Source of the DNA: Sphingobacteriales bacterium
GTDB taxonomy: Bacteria; Bacteroidota; Bacteroidia; Chitinophagales; Chitinophagaceae
Assembly: GCA_016219985.1 (NCBI GenBank)
Contig: JACRJO010000001.1
Coordinates: forward strand, 94,079-158,078
Length of the DNA stretch: 64,000 nucleotides
Direction of reading: 5' to 3'
A model generated the notes under the pieces. The model made no database searches, was not told where the DNA came from, and worked only from the letters and a program-made list of their open reading frames with translations. Position numbers and translations under genes: made by a program. Below, piece after piece: positions 43,231-52,343 of this stretch (positions are counted from its first letter, which is position 1; every line of letters begins with the position of its first letter).

Positions 43231-45234
43231 TTAGTATGCATCCACCCAGGCGCCATTTTCTTTCAGTAAATGAATCAGTTCATCCACGGCCACTTCACTG
43301 CTGACATTTCTTTTCACCACTTCTTTTCCTTTATATAAAGTGATCTTTCCGGGGCCGCTGCCCACATAACCAAAATCCGCATCCGCCATTTCGCCCGGGC
43401 CGTTTACAATGCAGCCCATGATAGCGATCTTCAGTCCCTTCAGGTGATGGGTGACCGCGCGGATCTTTGCCGTGGTTTCCTGGAGATCGAATAATGTGCG
43501 GCCGCAACTGGGACAACTGATGTATTCCGTTTTGGAGATCCGGGTGCGGGTGGCCTGCAGGATGCTGAAAGCGGTATTGTTGGTAAACTGGTAGATATCC
43601 TGTACCGGCAGGTAAGTGCGTCCTTTCACCTGTGCATTATCCATTCTTGCCTTCCGGTTATACCCGAGGCAGATCCCGTCGCCCATTCCATCCAGCAGTA
43701 AAGCGCCTGTTTCAGCGGCAAAATGAATGAGGTGCTCATCCGGCGTTTGTTCCCCGCTGTCCGTGAAAAGCAGGGCAGGATTCCGGATACCGCGCTGCTG
43801 CAGTTCCACGAACATCCGGCGCACCGACTGCATAGCATTGGCGTTCCGGCTGGACAGGCAGAGTACGACGGTTGGGTCATTGGCTAACTGGTCCAGGAAG
43901 GTATAATCATTGATCGCTGTTTCGTCACTGTAACAATCCTGCATCACAAAATTCAGCTTATCACTTTTCCGCTCCGCCTGTGCGAATCCGGCGGCATCAA
44001 AAATGGGGTAGTATTCCGGGGAACCGGCTACCGGCAACCAGGCCGCGGGATACAGGATCATTTTCAGCGCGCCGGGCAATGCAAATTCCGGTACCTGGTG
44101 ACCGGTAAAAATAAAATCAGCCGCCGCTTCACTGATGGTCCATTTATCCGTAACCGGATCATAGGAATAGCCCACGCTTTGCAAATCGGCCGGGGTGATC
44201 TTTTCATTCTTTGCCAGGTTAGCAATCACCACCGGTACCTGTTTGCCACCGATGTTGCCGGCTGTGAATGTCTCCCTTCTTTTATAGTCAAACGGGGAAT
44301 AGCCCGGGGATGATAATCCGGGTACCTGCAAACCCGAAGGAGTACCGGCGTTCAGCTGGTAGCGTTTTACCAGGTCCCTGCATACCGGGATTTCAAATTC
44401 AGGGTCCTCGGTCAGCGAAACACGAATGGTATCGCCGATCCCGTCTTCCAGCAGGGTACCGATGCCAATAGCGCTTTTGATTCTTCCATCTTCTCCATCG
44501 CCTGCCTCGGTTACCCCCAGGTGCAGGGGGTAGATTTCCCCAAACTCCTCATACATGGTCTTAACCAGTAAACGGTAAGCCTGCACCATCACCTGCGGGT
44601 TACTGCTTTTCATGCTCAGCACCACCTGGTGATAGGATTCGGCGCGGGCGATCCGCAGAAATTCCATCGCGCTTTCCACCATTCCGTTCGCGGTATCCCC
44701 ATACCGGCTCATGATGCGGTCACTGAGGGAGCCATGGTTGGTCCCGATCCGCATAGCGGTTCCATATTCCCGGCAGATCTTCACAAGGGGGGTAAACCGC
44801 TCGCGGATCCGGTCCATCTCTTCGGCATATTCTGCATCGGTGTACCCGATCTGTTCAAATTTTTTTTTGTCCACATAATTGCCGGGATTCACCCTTACTT
44901 TCTCCACGATCCGGGCCGCCACTTCCGCGGCATTGGGGGTAAAATGAATATCAGCAACTAACGGGGTGGTATAGCCTCTTTTTCGCAGCTCCTGCTTAAT
45001 ATTCAGCAGGTTCTCCGCTTCCTTTTTGGAAGGAGCGGTGATCCGGACCAGTTCTGCACCGGCTTCAATACAACGGATACTTTGTTCCACCGTGGCCAGG
45101 GTGTCCAGGGTATCGGTGGTGGTCATCGTCTGCACCCGGATGGGCTGCCCGTTTCCCAGCAGCAGGTTCCCGACCCGGACTTCCCGGGTTCCAAGGCGCT
45201 GGTAATGCGTGAGGGATTCGCAGTAAGATTGCAT
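43231..45234 (-). CDS. ispG: IspG (GcpE), 4-hydroxy-3-methylbut-2-enyl diphosphate synthase, long form
   Basis: 667 residues, the large form with an inserted domain (about 290-560) found in plants, Chlamydiae and Bacteroidota. The N-terminal TIM barrel has VQTMTTTDTLD, ELVRITAPSKKEAE, VADIHFTPNAA and VRVNPGNY. The C-terminal 4Fe-4S domain has CPSCGRT and MGCIVNGPGE. It performs the penultimate step of the MEP isoprenoid pathway. Confidence 0.95.
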   Translation of the reverse strand: MQSYCESLTHYQRLGTREVRVGNLLLGNGQPIRVQTMTTTDTLDTLATVEQSIRCIEAGAELVRITAPSKKEAENLLNIKQELRKRGYTTPLVADIHFTPNAAEVAARIVEKVRVNPGNYVDKKKFEQIGYTDAEYAEEMDRIRERFTPLVKICREYGTAMRIGTNHGSLSDRIMSRYGDTANGMVESAMEFLRIARAESYHQVVLSMKSSNPQVMVQAYRLLVKTMYEEFGEIYPLHLGVTEAGDGEDGRIKSAIGIGTLLEDGIGDTIRVSLTEDPEFEIPVCRDLVKRYQLNAGTPSGLQVPGLSSPGYSPFDYKRRETFTAGNIGGKQVPVVIANLAKNEKITPADLQSVGYSYDPVTDKWTISEAAADFIFTGHQVPEFALPGALKMILYPAAWLPVAGSPEYYPIFDAAGFAQAERKSDKLNFVMQDCYSDETAINDYTFLDQLANDPTVVLCLSSRNANAMQSVRRMFVELQQRGIRNPALLFTDSGEQTPDEHLIHFAAETGALLLDGMGDGICLGYNRKARMDNAQVKGRTYLPVQDIYQFTNNTAFSILQATRTRISKTEYISCPSCGRTLFDLQETTAKIRAVTHHLKGLKIAIMGCIVNGPGEMADADFGYVGSGPGKITLYKGKEVVKRNVSSEVAVDELIHLLKENGAWVDAY

Positions 45235-45268
45235 AACTGCAAAACTAACAAAGAAGAAGGAGCCCGGT

Positions 45269-45889
45269 TCACCAATCTTTGGCCTGGCTGCCCCCGGATT
45301 TTGACTTTTCCTTCTGGAGACGCTGGTTGACTTCTTTTTCCTTTTGCTGCAGCAGTTTCAGCCGTTGTTCCGCTTCCTTGGGACTCATCTTAGGCTGTTG
45401 TTGTTTTTTGGGCTGTTGTTTCTTCGGCTCTTTTTTTTCTTCCTTTTTCGGGGGGTTCTTTTTCTTCAGTTCGAGTAACGCTTTTTGCAGGTTTTCCCTG
45501 GCCTCCTTATCGGAGGGATCCCGGCGCAGGGCATTTTTATACGCTTCAATACTTTCTTCCAGTTTCTTCTGCCGGGTCAGTACCACCCCTTTATTATAAA
45601 AGGCCCTTGCTTTTTGCTCTTTTTCTTTCGTGTTATCAGCCAGTTCAGCAAATCCTTTCAGGGCTTCTTCCTGTTTTCCCTGTTTTTGCAGGCTGTTGGC
45701 CAGGTTAAATTTTGCTTTTTCGCTGGCCGGGTTTTCCTGCAGGGCTTTCTGGTAGGCCGATTCCGCCTTATCAAATTGTTGCTGCCGGTAATATTCATTT
45801 CCCTGCTGAATGGTCTTTTCCTCCTGCTGGGCCAGGGCCGGCGCTGCTGCGAGGAGTACGGGTATAATTAGTATGAAGAACATTCTCAT
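45269..45889 (-). CDS. batC: TPR protein, BatC-like
   Basis: 206 residues: a signal peptide (ending near ALAQ), three to four TPR units (about 25-145; EYYRQQQFDKAESAYQKAL, FNLANSLQKQGKQEEA, FYNKGVVLTRQKKLEES), then a Lys/Gln/Pro-rich low-complexity tail. Its start overlaps the BatB stop (ATGA). The Bat locus is associated with aerotolerance and envelope stress in Bacteroidota. Confidence 0.85.
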   Translation of the reverse strand: MRMFFILIIPVLLAAAPALAQQEEKTIQQGNEYYRQQQFDKAESAYQKALQENPASEKAKFNLANSLQKQGKQEEALKGFAELADNTKEKEQKARAFYNKGVVLTRQKKLEESIEAYKNALRRDPSDKEARENLQKALLELKKKNPPKKEEKKEPKKQQPKKQQQPKMSPKEAEQRLKLLQQKEKEVNQRLQKEKSKSGGSQAKDW

Positions 45890-46890
45890 ACGGCCAGCCT
45901 CCTTTTTGTTTCGGGGATAAAGAATTCAACCAGCAGCAATACAAACATGGCAGCGGCCAGCCATCCATAACAGGTTTTAAAATTCATCTGGGAGATGTCC
46001 CCGAAAGCTTTCCGTTCGATCTGTGCTAACTGTCCTTTCAAAGCCGCTATTGCTTCATCACTGTTCTGCAACCGGATATACAGACCGTTGGTTTCCCCGG
46101 CTATTTCCTTCAGCCCGTCTTCATTCAGTTTTGAGATCACCGTGTTGCCTGCCTCATCTTTTTTATTTTCCCCTGTGGCGGGATCCACGATCGCGGCCCC
46201 CTCCGGCGAACCGATCCCGATGGCATTGATCATGACACCCTTTTTAGCGAGTGCACGGGCTGTATGCACGGCTTCTGCATCATGGTCTTCCCCATCGGAA
46301 ATCAGCAGTACCGCTTTGAATCGTTTATCTGTACTGCTAAAAACCCCGGCACTCATGGCCAGGGCATCGCTGATAACGGTCCCCTGCTGCGGCACCGCAT
46401 CCGGACTCGCGGAAGAAACAAAAAGTTCTGCCGCCCCATGATCGGATGTTAAAGGCATCTGGAGATAAGCCTTGCCGGCAAAAAGTACCAGGGCCACGCG
46501 GTCATCCGGCATTTCAGCCATCAGTTTATTGACCAGTTGCCTGGCCCGCTCCAGCCGGTTGGGCGCCAGGTCTGCGGCCAGCATGCTCTTGCTCACATCA
46601 AGTGCAATGGCGATATCAATTCCTTTCCGGGTCCTGTTATCTGCATCACCGGGAACACGGGGATTCATTACCGCCAGGATGCCTGCCGATAAGGCCAGTA
46701 AGACCAATATGAATTTCAGGACAAACCGCCGTTGGGAAAAATGACGGATCAGTAAACTGACAAGTTTCGGGTCCCCGATCTTCCGCAGGGTTGCCTTCTT
46801 CCACCGGAGTATTCCTGTAAAAAGGAGAAGGAGAATGGCTGCTGAAATAAACAGCAGGGACAGTTCTTTATATTGAAATTGCCAGTTCAT
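45886..46890 (-). CDS. batB: VWA-domain membrane protein, BatB-like
   Basis: 334 residues. Two N-terminal membrane segments (about 10-26, 58-78), a von Willebrand A domain with an intact MIDAS (DVSKS at about 92-96, later SDGEDHD), and a C-terminal membrane helix (about 308-325). Only the BatB and BatC parts of the usual Bat operon are present; BatA, D and E are not in the window. Confidence 0.88.
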   Translation of the reverse strand: MNWQFQYKELSLLFISAAILLLLFTGILRWKKATLRKIGDPKLVSLLIRHFSQRRFVLKFILVLLALSAGILAVMNPRVPGDADNRTRKGIDIAIALDVSKSMLAADLAPNRLERARQLVNKLMAEMPDDRVALVLFAGKAYLQMPLTSDHGAAELFVSSASPDAVPQQGTVISDALAMSAGVFSSTDKRFKAVLLISDGEDHDAEAVHTARALAKKGVMINAIGIGSPEGAAIVDPATGENKKDEAGNTVISKLNEDGLKEIAGETNGLYIRLQNSDEAIAALKGQLAQIERKAFGDISQMNFKTCYGWLAAAMFVLLLVEFFIPETKRRLAV

Positions 46891-46948
46891 CGGGGGAAGA
46901 AATCAAATTTCATGCTACAAGTTCCGGATCGGGCAAGCAAGAGGCTTT

Positions 46949-47776
46949 TTACATTTTTCCTTCGAGGAAGCCCAGTTGTTTCAGGATATCTTTGAGTATT
47001 TTCATCCGCACTTTTACCATATCTATGTTTTCATCCCGGGATTCGATGTTCAGGACAAAAAAGTAGGGGTGATTATTTTCTTCCACCCAGCCAAGGATCC
47101 AGCCCATGGGATTCCCATTCTCCCGGTGCCCCCAGCCGGTTTTATAACCAAGCCTGTAATTGGTATTGTTTTCAAACAGCATGGCCCTTTTTACCATTTC
47201 CTGGTAGGTCTTAAAAAAAGGCAGTTGATCAAAATAAAGCCGTTTCACCAGGCCCAGTTGCTGGTCGGGTGTGATCTTTATTGAATTGTCGAGCCAGAAA
47301 CTGTCAACCGTTGATTTGATCACTACTTTTTGTGTATCGTTTTGCGCCCCGTATTTTAAACTGTCCAACCAGAGCTGCATGGTGTCTTTTCCAATACGGC
47401 GGGCCACTTCCTGGTAATAGGCGACGGAGGATACCCGGAACGCCTCGTACATGGTCAGGTCTTTATTCCAGTCAGCATTCCATCTTTTCACGCTATCCCA
47501 TTTGATGACCATACTGTCGCTGCTGATCTTGCCGGTCTGGAGCCCGATCAGTGAATTCAGGATTTTGAAGGTGGAAGCCGGCTGGTAACTGCTGTCGCGG
47601 TAACGACCCAGGTTATAGACAGTAAATTTCCCGGAGGCATTGTCCATCAGGGCAAAACAGCCCTCCACCTTATTTTCGGTAAAATATTTTTCCAGGCTTT
47701 TATCCTGCTTTACATTATTAGGGGAACAGGCGTATAAGAAGGCCAGGAGAAAAAGGGGATAGATCGCTGTTTTCAT
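46949..47776 (-). CDS. Class D (OXA-type) beta-lactamase, putative lipoprotein
   Basis: 275 residues with a lipobox-like FLYAC (C17). Class D motifs are S68-T-F-K71, S116-S-V118 (followed by AYYQEVARRIG), FWLD and K-T-G in YKTGWG. The usual Y-G-N motif is Y-G-A and a short insertion follows it. Class D enzymes acylate through the first Ser and use carboxylated Lys71. The altered third motif may shift substrate range or leave mainly a binding role. No mobile element flanks it, so it looks intrinsic. It lies 58 bases before batB. Confidence 0.85.
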   Translation of the reverse strand: MKTAIYPLFLLAFLYACSPNNVKQDKSLEKYFTENKVEGCFALMDNASGKFTVYNLGRYRDSSYQPASTFKILNSLIGLQTGKISSDSMVIKWDSVKRWNADWNKDLTMYEAFRVSSVAYYQEVARRIGKDTMQLWLDSLKYGAQNDTQKVVIKSTVDSFWLDNSIKITPDQQLGLVKRLYFDQLPFFKTYQEMVKRAMLFENNTNYRLGYKTGWGHRENGNPMGWILGWVEENNHPYFFVLNIESRDENIDMVKVRMKILKDILKQLGFLEGKM

Positions 47777-47886
47777 TGCTGCTGTAAAATTTGGACAAAG
47801 TTAACCCCTCGGTTGTCACAATGCCGGGCCGGGTTAAAATATTACGGAAACCCATTCCGGCCAGCCGGGATCCGCCCGGTACTGCC

Positions 47887-47915
47887 AAAAAAAAGTCCCG
47901 GTCAAAAACCGGGAC
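47887..47915 (-). terminator. Intrinsic terminator on the minus strand
   Basis: GTCCCGGT and ACCGGGAC around a 5-nt loop, followed on the minus strand by eight T. It lies 25 bases beyond the stop of the small lipoprotein gene. Confidence 0.8.
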
Positions 47916-47940
47916 TCAATAAGATGACTGTGCATTCCAT

Positions 47941-48069
47941 TTAAAGATAGATACCGTTCTTTAACTTGTAGTGTTTATTCCCCTGGCAATCCCTTTTGGT
48001 GGCTGCACAGGAACTGAACATCGCCAGCATAAACGCTGCTGTGGCCAGGTACAGAAAAAATCTTTTCAT
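47941..48069 (-). CDS. Small lipoprotein (42 aa)
   Basis: The 42-codon frame begins MKRFFLYLATAAFMLAMFSSC, a signal peptide with a lipobox ending at C21. The remaining mature part is 22 residues, basic, with one more Cys. A strong terminator follows at once, which supports a real short transcript. Similar short lipoproteins of unknown role are common in the phylum; no family is named here. Confidence 0.65.
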   Translation of the reverse strand: MKRFFLYLATAAFMLAMFSSCAATKRDCQGNKHYKLKNGIYL

Positions 48070-48328
48070 ACTTTTTTCTAAAAGTTTGGTACCCCCTGCT
48101 TTCGCCGGGTGTACGGGTCAAGAATTAGTTAATGGAAATTCCAGAGGAATTGGTGGGTAGAGTTTATATCAATATCCTTTAAACGAAGGTACCCCGGGAA
48201 AATTGCATTTCATAACTTTCGACGTGCTTTTTCCTGTTTTGGCCGGAAAAATATTCAGGTAATTTGTCTTTTTTAACAGCCTTTTTGTATTCGTAGTTTT
48301 ACGAGTTCATCATTTTCAATAACCTATC
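48070..48328. other. Spacer upstream of the small lipoprotein
   Basis: I see no ORF or fold worth reporting here; it probably holds the promoter of the lipoprotein gene (reading left) but no convincing TAnnTTTG box was found. Confidence 0.3.
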
Positions 48329-48478
48329 TTTTTGCTGCACAGTATGTAAGAAAATCCTGGAAAAAAACTAAGCTCTTTTTGCATCAACAAAATGGAGGAA
48401 CACTGTACTATCCCCCGGCCGGCGGGGAAGGGCTCCAATTAAACGAAATCTTCAAACAGGGGTGAATGAACTGCTGCA
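48329..48478. repeat. Direct repeat upstream of the DUF559 gene, copy 1
   Basis: About 150 bases, repeated immediately at 48484-48632. Shared blocks in order are TGCACAG/CGCACAG, a GGAAAAAA tract, GGAACACTG, a CCCCC...GGGG hairpin, AAGGGCTCCAA, GAAATCTTCAAAC and GGGGTG...CTGCTGCA. Confidence 0.7.
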
Positions 48479-48483
48479 TTTCT

Positions 48484-48632
48484 TCTTGCCGCACAGATGT
48501 AAGGAAATCCAGGAAAAAAGTGAGCTCCCTTTACGCCAGCCATAACAAGGAACACTGCACTGTCCCCCGTCTGGCGGGGGAAGGGCTCCAACTAAAAGAA
48601 ATCTTCAAACTGGGGTGGACAAACTGCTGCAC
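48484..48632. repeat. Direct repeat upstream of the DUF559 gene, copy 2
   Basis: It is an imperfect copy of 48329-48478 at a period of about 155 bases. Its CCCCCGTCTGGCGGGGG hairpin (48564-48580) is the part that recurs inverted after the DUF559 gene. Confidence 0.7.
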
Positions 48633-48700
48633 CCCGAAAAAAAACGGATACCATAGTTTTTTACCCATTTCTTTCCAGTTCAACCGCCCTATTTTCAGCT

Positions 48701-49084
48701 ATGCGGTATAGCAATCATCACTACACGAAATATCTTCAGCCCTACGCCAACAAACTCCGGAAAAGGATGACCAAAGCGGAAGCCTGTCTTTGGAAATATG
48801 CCTTGAGGGCAAGAAAGCTAAAAGGTTATCAATTTCGCCGCCAGCGTACGGTTCTTGGATATATTGCCGACTTTATGTGCAAGGAATTAATGCTGGTCAT
48901 AGAAGTGGACGGTATAACTCATCATGATGAGCAGGTTATTCTTAAAGATGAAAAAAAACAAAAAGACCTCGAAAAAGCCGGTTTTACTTTGCTTCGGTTT
49001 ACGGACGATGATGTATTAAACCATATTAACGCAGTGATTTGTTGCCTGGAAGACTGGATCGAAAAAAAGTTAACTCCTGAATAG
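48701..49084 (+). CDS. DUF559 (Vsr-like) endonuclease-domain protein
   Basis: 127 residues covering one DUF559 domain, a fold related to very-short-patch repair and restriction endonucleases: MTKAEACLWKYALRARKLKGYQFRRQ, then IADFMCKELMLVIEVDG with the catalytic-type D...E-x-D spacing, HHDEQ, DEKKQKDLEKAGF and LRFTDDDVL. No methylase or other partner is beside it. The gene is bracketed by direct repeats upstream and an inverted copy downstream, as if carried in a repeat-bounded unit. Confidence 0.85.
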   Translation: MRYSNHHYTKYLQPYANKLRKRMTKAEACLWKYALRARKLKGYQFRRQRTVLGYIADFMCKELMLVIEVDGITHHDEQVILKDEKKQKDLEKAGFTLLRFTDDDVLNHINAVICCLEDWIEKKLTPE

Positions 49085-49093
49085 CATATGAAC

Positions 49094-49165
49094 CATCCAC
49101 CCCTGCTTGCAAATTTTCCCTTGTGCGGACAGCCGGCCCCCGCCAGACGGGGGACAGGACCAGTC
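49094..49165. repeat. Inverted partial copy of the upstream repeat
   Basis: The complement of this stretch contains TGTCCCCCGTCTGGCGGG exactly as at 48561-48578, and after a diverged middle a GGGGTGGA like that at 48613. It is in inverted orientation relative to the copies on the other side of the DUF559 gene. Confidence 0.65.
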
Positions 49166-49232
49166 ATTCCAACCGGATGGCGTAAGTAAAATTCAATTGG
49201 GATCTGCCGAACGATATCTTTTTATCAAAAAA

Positions 49233-50420
49233 TCACTTCAACACACCCAGTTCTTTCCCGATCTTGGTAAACGCCGCGATCGCTTTATCCAGGTGTTGTT
49301 GTTCATGGGCTGCACTGAGTTGTACCCGGATCCGGGCCTGTCCCCTGGCCACCACCGGGAAGAAGAACCCGATCACATAAATACCCTCTTCCAGCAGTTT
49401 GGCCGCCATGGTCTGGGCCAGCACCGCATCATAGAGCATGATCGGGACAATGGGATGATCACCGGGTTTGATATCGAATCCGGCCTCCGTCATTTTTGAA
49501 CGGAAATACTTTGTATTGTATTCCAGTTTATCGCGGAGTTCGGTGGTTTCAGTCAGCATATCAAGCACTGCGATGGAAGCCCCCACGATCGAGGGCGCCA
49601 GCGTATTACTGAATAAATAGGGCCTTGATTTCTGGCGCAGCATATCGATGATGGCTTTGCGGCCGGACGTGAAACCACCGGAGGCTCCTCCCAGGGCCTT
49701 TCCCAGGGTGCCGGTAATGATATCGATCTTACCCATCACCCCGCGGTATTCATGCGTTCCCCTTCCGGTCTTGCCCAGGAAGCCGGAGGAATGACATTCA
49801 TCAATCATGATAGCGGCATCATATTGTTCAGCCAGTTTTACAATTTCATCCAGGCGGGCAATGGTACCGTCCATACTGAAGGAACCATCAGTCACAATGA
49901 TCCGGCTCCGGCAAGCCGCTGCTTCCCTCAATTTGGCTTCCAGGTCTTTCATGTCGTTATGCTCATAGCGGAATCGCTGCGCCTTGCACAAACGCACGCC
50001 GTCAATGATCGATGCATGGTTCAGTGCATCCGATATAATCGCATCCTGTTCACTGAAAAGCGGTTCAAACACACCCCCGTTGGCATCAAAAGCCGCCGCA
50101 TATAATATGGTATCCTCCGTGCCGAGAAATTTCGAGATCTTTTCTTCCAGTTCCTTATGGATATCCTGGGTGCCGCAGATAAAACGCACACTGCTCATCC
50201 CGTATCCTCTTTTGTCAATGGCTTCATGAGCGGCTTTGATCACTTTCGGGTGACTGGATAAACCCAGGTAATTATTGGCGCAAAAATTCAGGACTGTTTT
50301 ACCGTTCACTACAATCTCTGCCCCCTGCGGGCTTTCAATGATCCGTTCATTTTTATACAGGCCGGAAGCTTTAATTTCTTCCACTTCTGCAGCGATCCTT
50401 TGTGCCAGTTGTTCGTTCAT
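49233..50420 (-). CDS. kbl: Glycine C-acetyltransferase (2-amino-3-ketobutyrate CoA ligase)
   Basis: 395 residues of the alpha-oxoamine synthase family: NFCANNYLGLSSHP, RGYGMSSVRFICGTQ, DALNHASIIDG, DECHSSGFLG and TGTLGKALGG with the PLP lysine. It converts the threonine-derived 2-amino-3-oxobutyrate and CoA to glycine and acetyl-CoA. The threonine dehydrogenase partner is not in the window. Confidence 0.93.
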   Translation of the reverse strand: MNEQLAQRIAAEVEEIKASGLYKNERIIESPQGAEIVVNGKTVLNFCANNYLGLSSHPKVIKAAHEAIDKRGYGMSSVRFICGTQDIHKELEEKISKFLGTEDTILYAAAFDANGGVFEPLFSEQDAIISDALNHASIIDGVRLCKAQRFRYEHNDMKDLEAKLREAAACRSRIIVTDGSFSMDGTIARLDEIVKLAEQYDAAIMIDECHSSGFLGKTGRGTHEYRGVMGKIDIITGTLGKALGGASGGFTSGRKAIIDMLRQKSRPYLFSNTLAPSIVGASIAVLDMLTETTELRDKLEYNTKYFRSKMTEAGFDIKPGDHPIVPIMLYDAVLAQTMAAKLLEEGIYVIGFFFPVVARGQARIRVQLSAAHEQQHLDKAIAAFTKIGKELGVLK

Positions 50421-50595
50421 ACAGCAATTTTTAGGAACAAATATACATACACCCTTCCCGCTCTTTCACAAAAAAATCAGAAAGTAAAAACATTTGCTCC
50501 GCTGCTCTTTCCTTTCACTCCTGGGTTTAGTCAGTTGGCCGCTTCTCCCGGGTTTTCTGTACTGCCGGTTATAATATTGTACAAATTGATACACC

Positions 50596-51330
50596 ATGAG
50601 ACCTGCTCTTATATACCTGTTGCTCCTGTTACCGGCCACGGTACCAGCCCAGTCAATATTAACCCCCGGAAAAAAGGCCCTGGTTAAAAAATGGATCCGG
50701 AATGAAACAACCCTGATGGGTTGGTATGCCGGGAAAGATAGCGCCCTGGTGGAAATCGGGAAACTAAGAACAACCGTCCAAAAGGATAAGGAACAAATAC
50801 GGGCAATAACCACCGTGGAACTGAACCAAAGTAAATCACCCTGGATTGACACTACTATCGCTGAAAGCAGGACCCTTGCACCGGTTTACCATTCCTCGTA
50901 TAACGGGCAGCGGGACATGCAGCTTTATTTTGGAAAAGTAGTGACCGGTTTTTATACCGATAAAATAAATGGGAGACAAACACAGATACAGGACAGTACG
51001 ATGCAGGATTATTTTGACAGCAATCTTTACCCGTTCCTGATCCGCTGGCTGCCGTTGCAGGAAGGCTACCGGCGGGAGATCGCTATCTATGATTATAATC
51101 CTGCAGGAAAAACCGGCGTTACCCTCGCGCGGATCAATAAAGTGGAAAAGGGATTGTATAAAAGCCCCGTATCGGGTCCCCATAGCGTGTGGAAAGTAAC
51201 AGTTATCGATGAATTGGGATCCAGTACGGGTAGCAGCACCACCTATTATATTGACCGGAAAAACAGGCAGCTCTGGCAGATGGAGCTCATCATCGGTTCC
51301 CGAAAAATGTGGGTAAAACGGCTTGAATAA
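50596..51330 (+). CDS. Secreted protein of unknown function
   Basis: 244 residues with a signal peptide (ending near TVPAQ). The rest is beta-rich with repeated short strands such as MQLYFGKVVTGFY and STTYYIDRKNRQLWQMEL. The pattern loosely recalls DUF3108-like lipoprotein-localisation folds, but I cannot assign it. It is divergent from kbl. Confidence 0.6.
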   Translation: MRPALIYLLLLLPATVPAQSILTPGKKALVKKWIRNETTLMGWYAGKDSALVEIGKLRTTVQKDKEQIRAITTVELNQSKSPWIDTTIAESRTLAPVYHSSYNGQRDMQLYFGKVVTGFYTDKINGRQTQIQDSTMQDYFDSNLYPFLIRWLPLQEGYRREIAIYDYNPAGKTGVTLARINKVEKGLYKSPVSGPHSVWKVTVIDELGSSTGSSTTYYIDRKNRQLWQMELIIGSRKMWVKRLE

Positions 51331-51445
51331 AAGATAATCAACCCACAATAAATAGAATTAAAATTATATTGATATCAGGCAAAAGATTTATAAGAAAGCT
51401 GTAACATTTTCCTTTCTACTTTCGTCCAAACCTTAAACCAGCCAG

Positions 51446-51670
51446 ATGCAAGCGAAATACCGGGTATTCATAACACCCCTCATCATATTATTTATACTCT
51501 GCCTCCTCGTATTCAGGACTTCCGGAAGTACAGATACCCGGACAGATCCGGGCAAGGAATGCTGCAAAAAAGCGGAATCCCCCTGCTCTGATAAGGAAAA
51601 AAACAGGAGCGAAGACCTGATGATGGAGAACCTGTCCAGGCAGTTTATCTCTTTTATGCCAATTAACTAA
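51446..51670 (+). CDS. Small membrane-anchored protein, Cys-containing
   Basis: 74 residues: one N-terminal hydrophobic helix (about 8-24) and a charged tail with CCKKAESPC, which could bind metal or form disulfides. TACTTTCG, one base off the -7 consensus, lies about 27 bases before the ATG. A terminator follows, so it is probably a single-gene transcript. No family is recognised. Confidence 0.55.
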   Translation: MQAKYRVFITPLIILFILCLLVFRTSGSTDTRTDPGKECCKKAESPCSDKEKNRSEDLMMENLSRQFISFMPIN

Positions 51671-51697
51671 TTGATTTTTATATAGTTTTGTTTATAG

Positions 51698-51721
51698 CCG
51701 GGTCCCATACCCGGTTTTTTT
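51698..51721 (+). terminator. Intrinsic terminator
   Basis: CCGGGT and ACCCGG around a 5-nt loop, then seven T. It ends the transcript of the small 74-residue protein gene. Confidence 0.8.
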
Positions 51722-51807
51722 ATTCTAACTGTAACTAAGAGGCTCATCAAACGTACTATTATACAAAGAGCCGCTGATTATTACCTTTACCCCACTCCAG
51801 GCTGTTT

Positions 51808-52293
51808 ATGACCGAACGTGAATACAATGAATGTGTGAATGTGTATGCAGACAATGTGTACCGCTTCATCCTGAAAAATCTTCGCCATGAAGAAGATGCC
51901 CGGGATGTGGTACAGACTGCCTTTGAGAAAATGTGGCGTAACCGGGAGGAAGTGGATGCGCAGAAAAGCAAGTCCTATCTTTTCACAGTTGCCTATCACC
52001 AGATGATCGATCATATCCGGAAAGTGAAGCGAATTCAGCTAAAGGAGGAATTCAGTGCGGAAGCAAGAGTGGAAAACCGGCCGGTCAATAACCTGAAAAA
52101 GATCCTGGACGAGGCCCTGGGCCGCCTGAATGAGACCCAGCGTTCCCTGGTCTTATTGAAAGATTATGAAGGATACAGTTACGAAGAGATCGGGCAGATC
52201 ATGAACCTGAACCCCAGCCAGGTAAAAGTTTACCTGCACCGGGCCAGGGTGCAATTGAAAGAGTATTTGGTTAAAATGGAAAATGTGATATAG
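51808..52293 (+). CDS. ECF-type RNA polymerase sigma factor
   Basis: 161 residues with sigma region 2 (about 10-75; DNVYRFILKNLRHEEDARDVVQTAFEKMW, SYLFTVAYHQMIDHIRK) and region 4 (about 105-155; LNETQRSLVLLKDYEGYSYEEIGQIM, QVKVYLHRAR). The anti-sigma-like gene follows after 132 bases. Confidence 0.92.
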   Translation: MTEREYNECVNVYADNVYRFILKNLRHEEDARDVVQTAFEKMWRNREEVDAQKSKSYLFTVAYHQMIDHIRKVKRIQLKEEFSAEARVENRPVNNLKKILDEALGRLNETQRSLVLLKDYEGYSYEEIGQIMNLNPSQVKVYLHRARVQLKEYLVKMENVI

Positions 52294-52343
52294 GGTTGAG
52301 GGTTCAGGGGTTTAGAAGTACATTTTCATAACATGGGCTGTTT

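Noticed and set aside
48466..48711. 81-codon frame upstream of the DUF559 gene
   Set aside because: It is made of the direct repeat sequence and overlaps the real start; its translation is repeat text.
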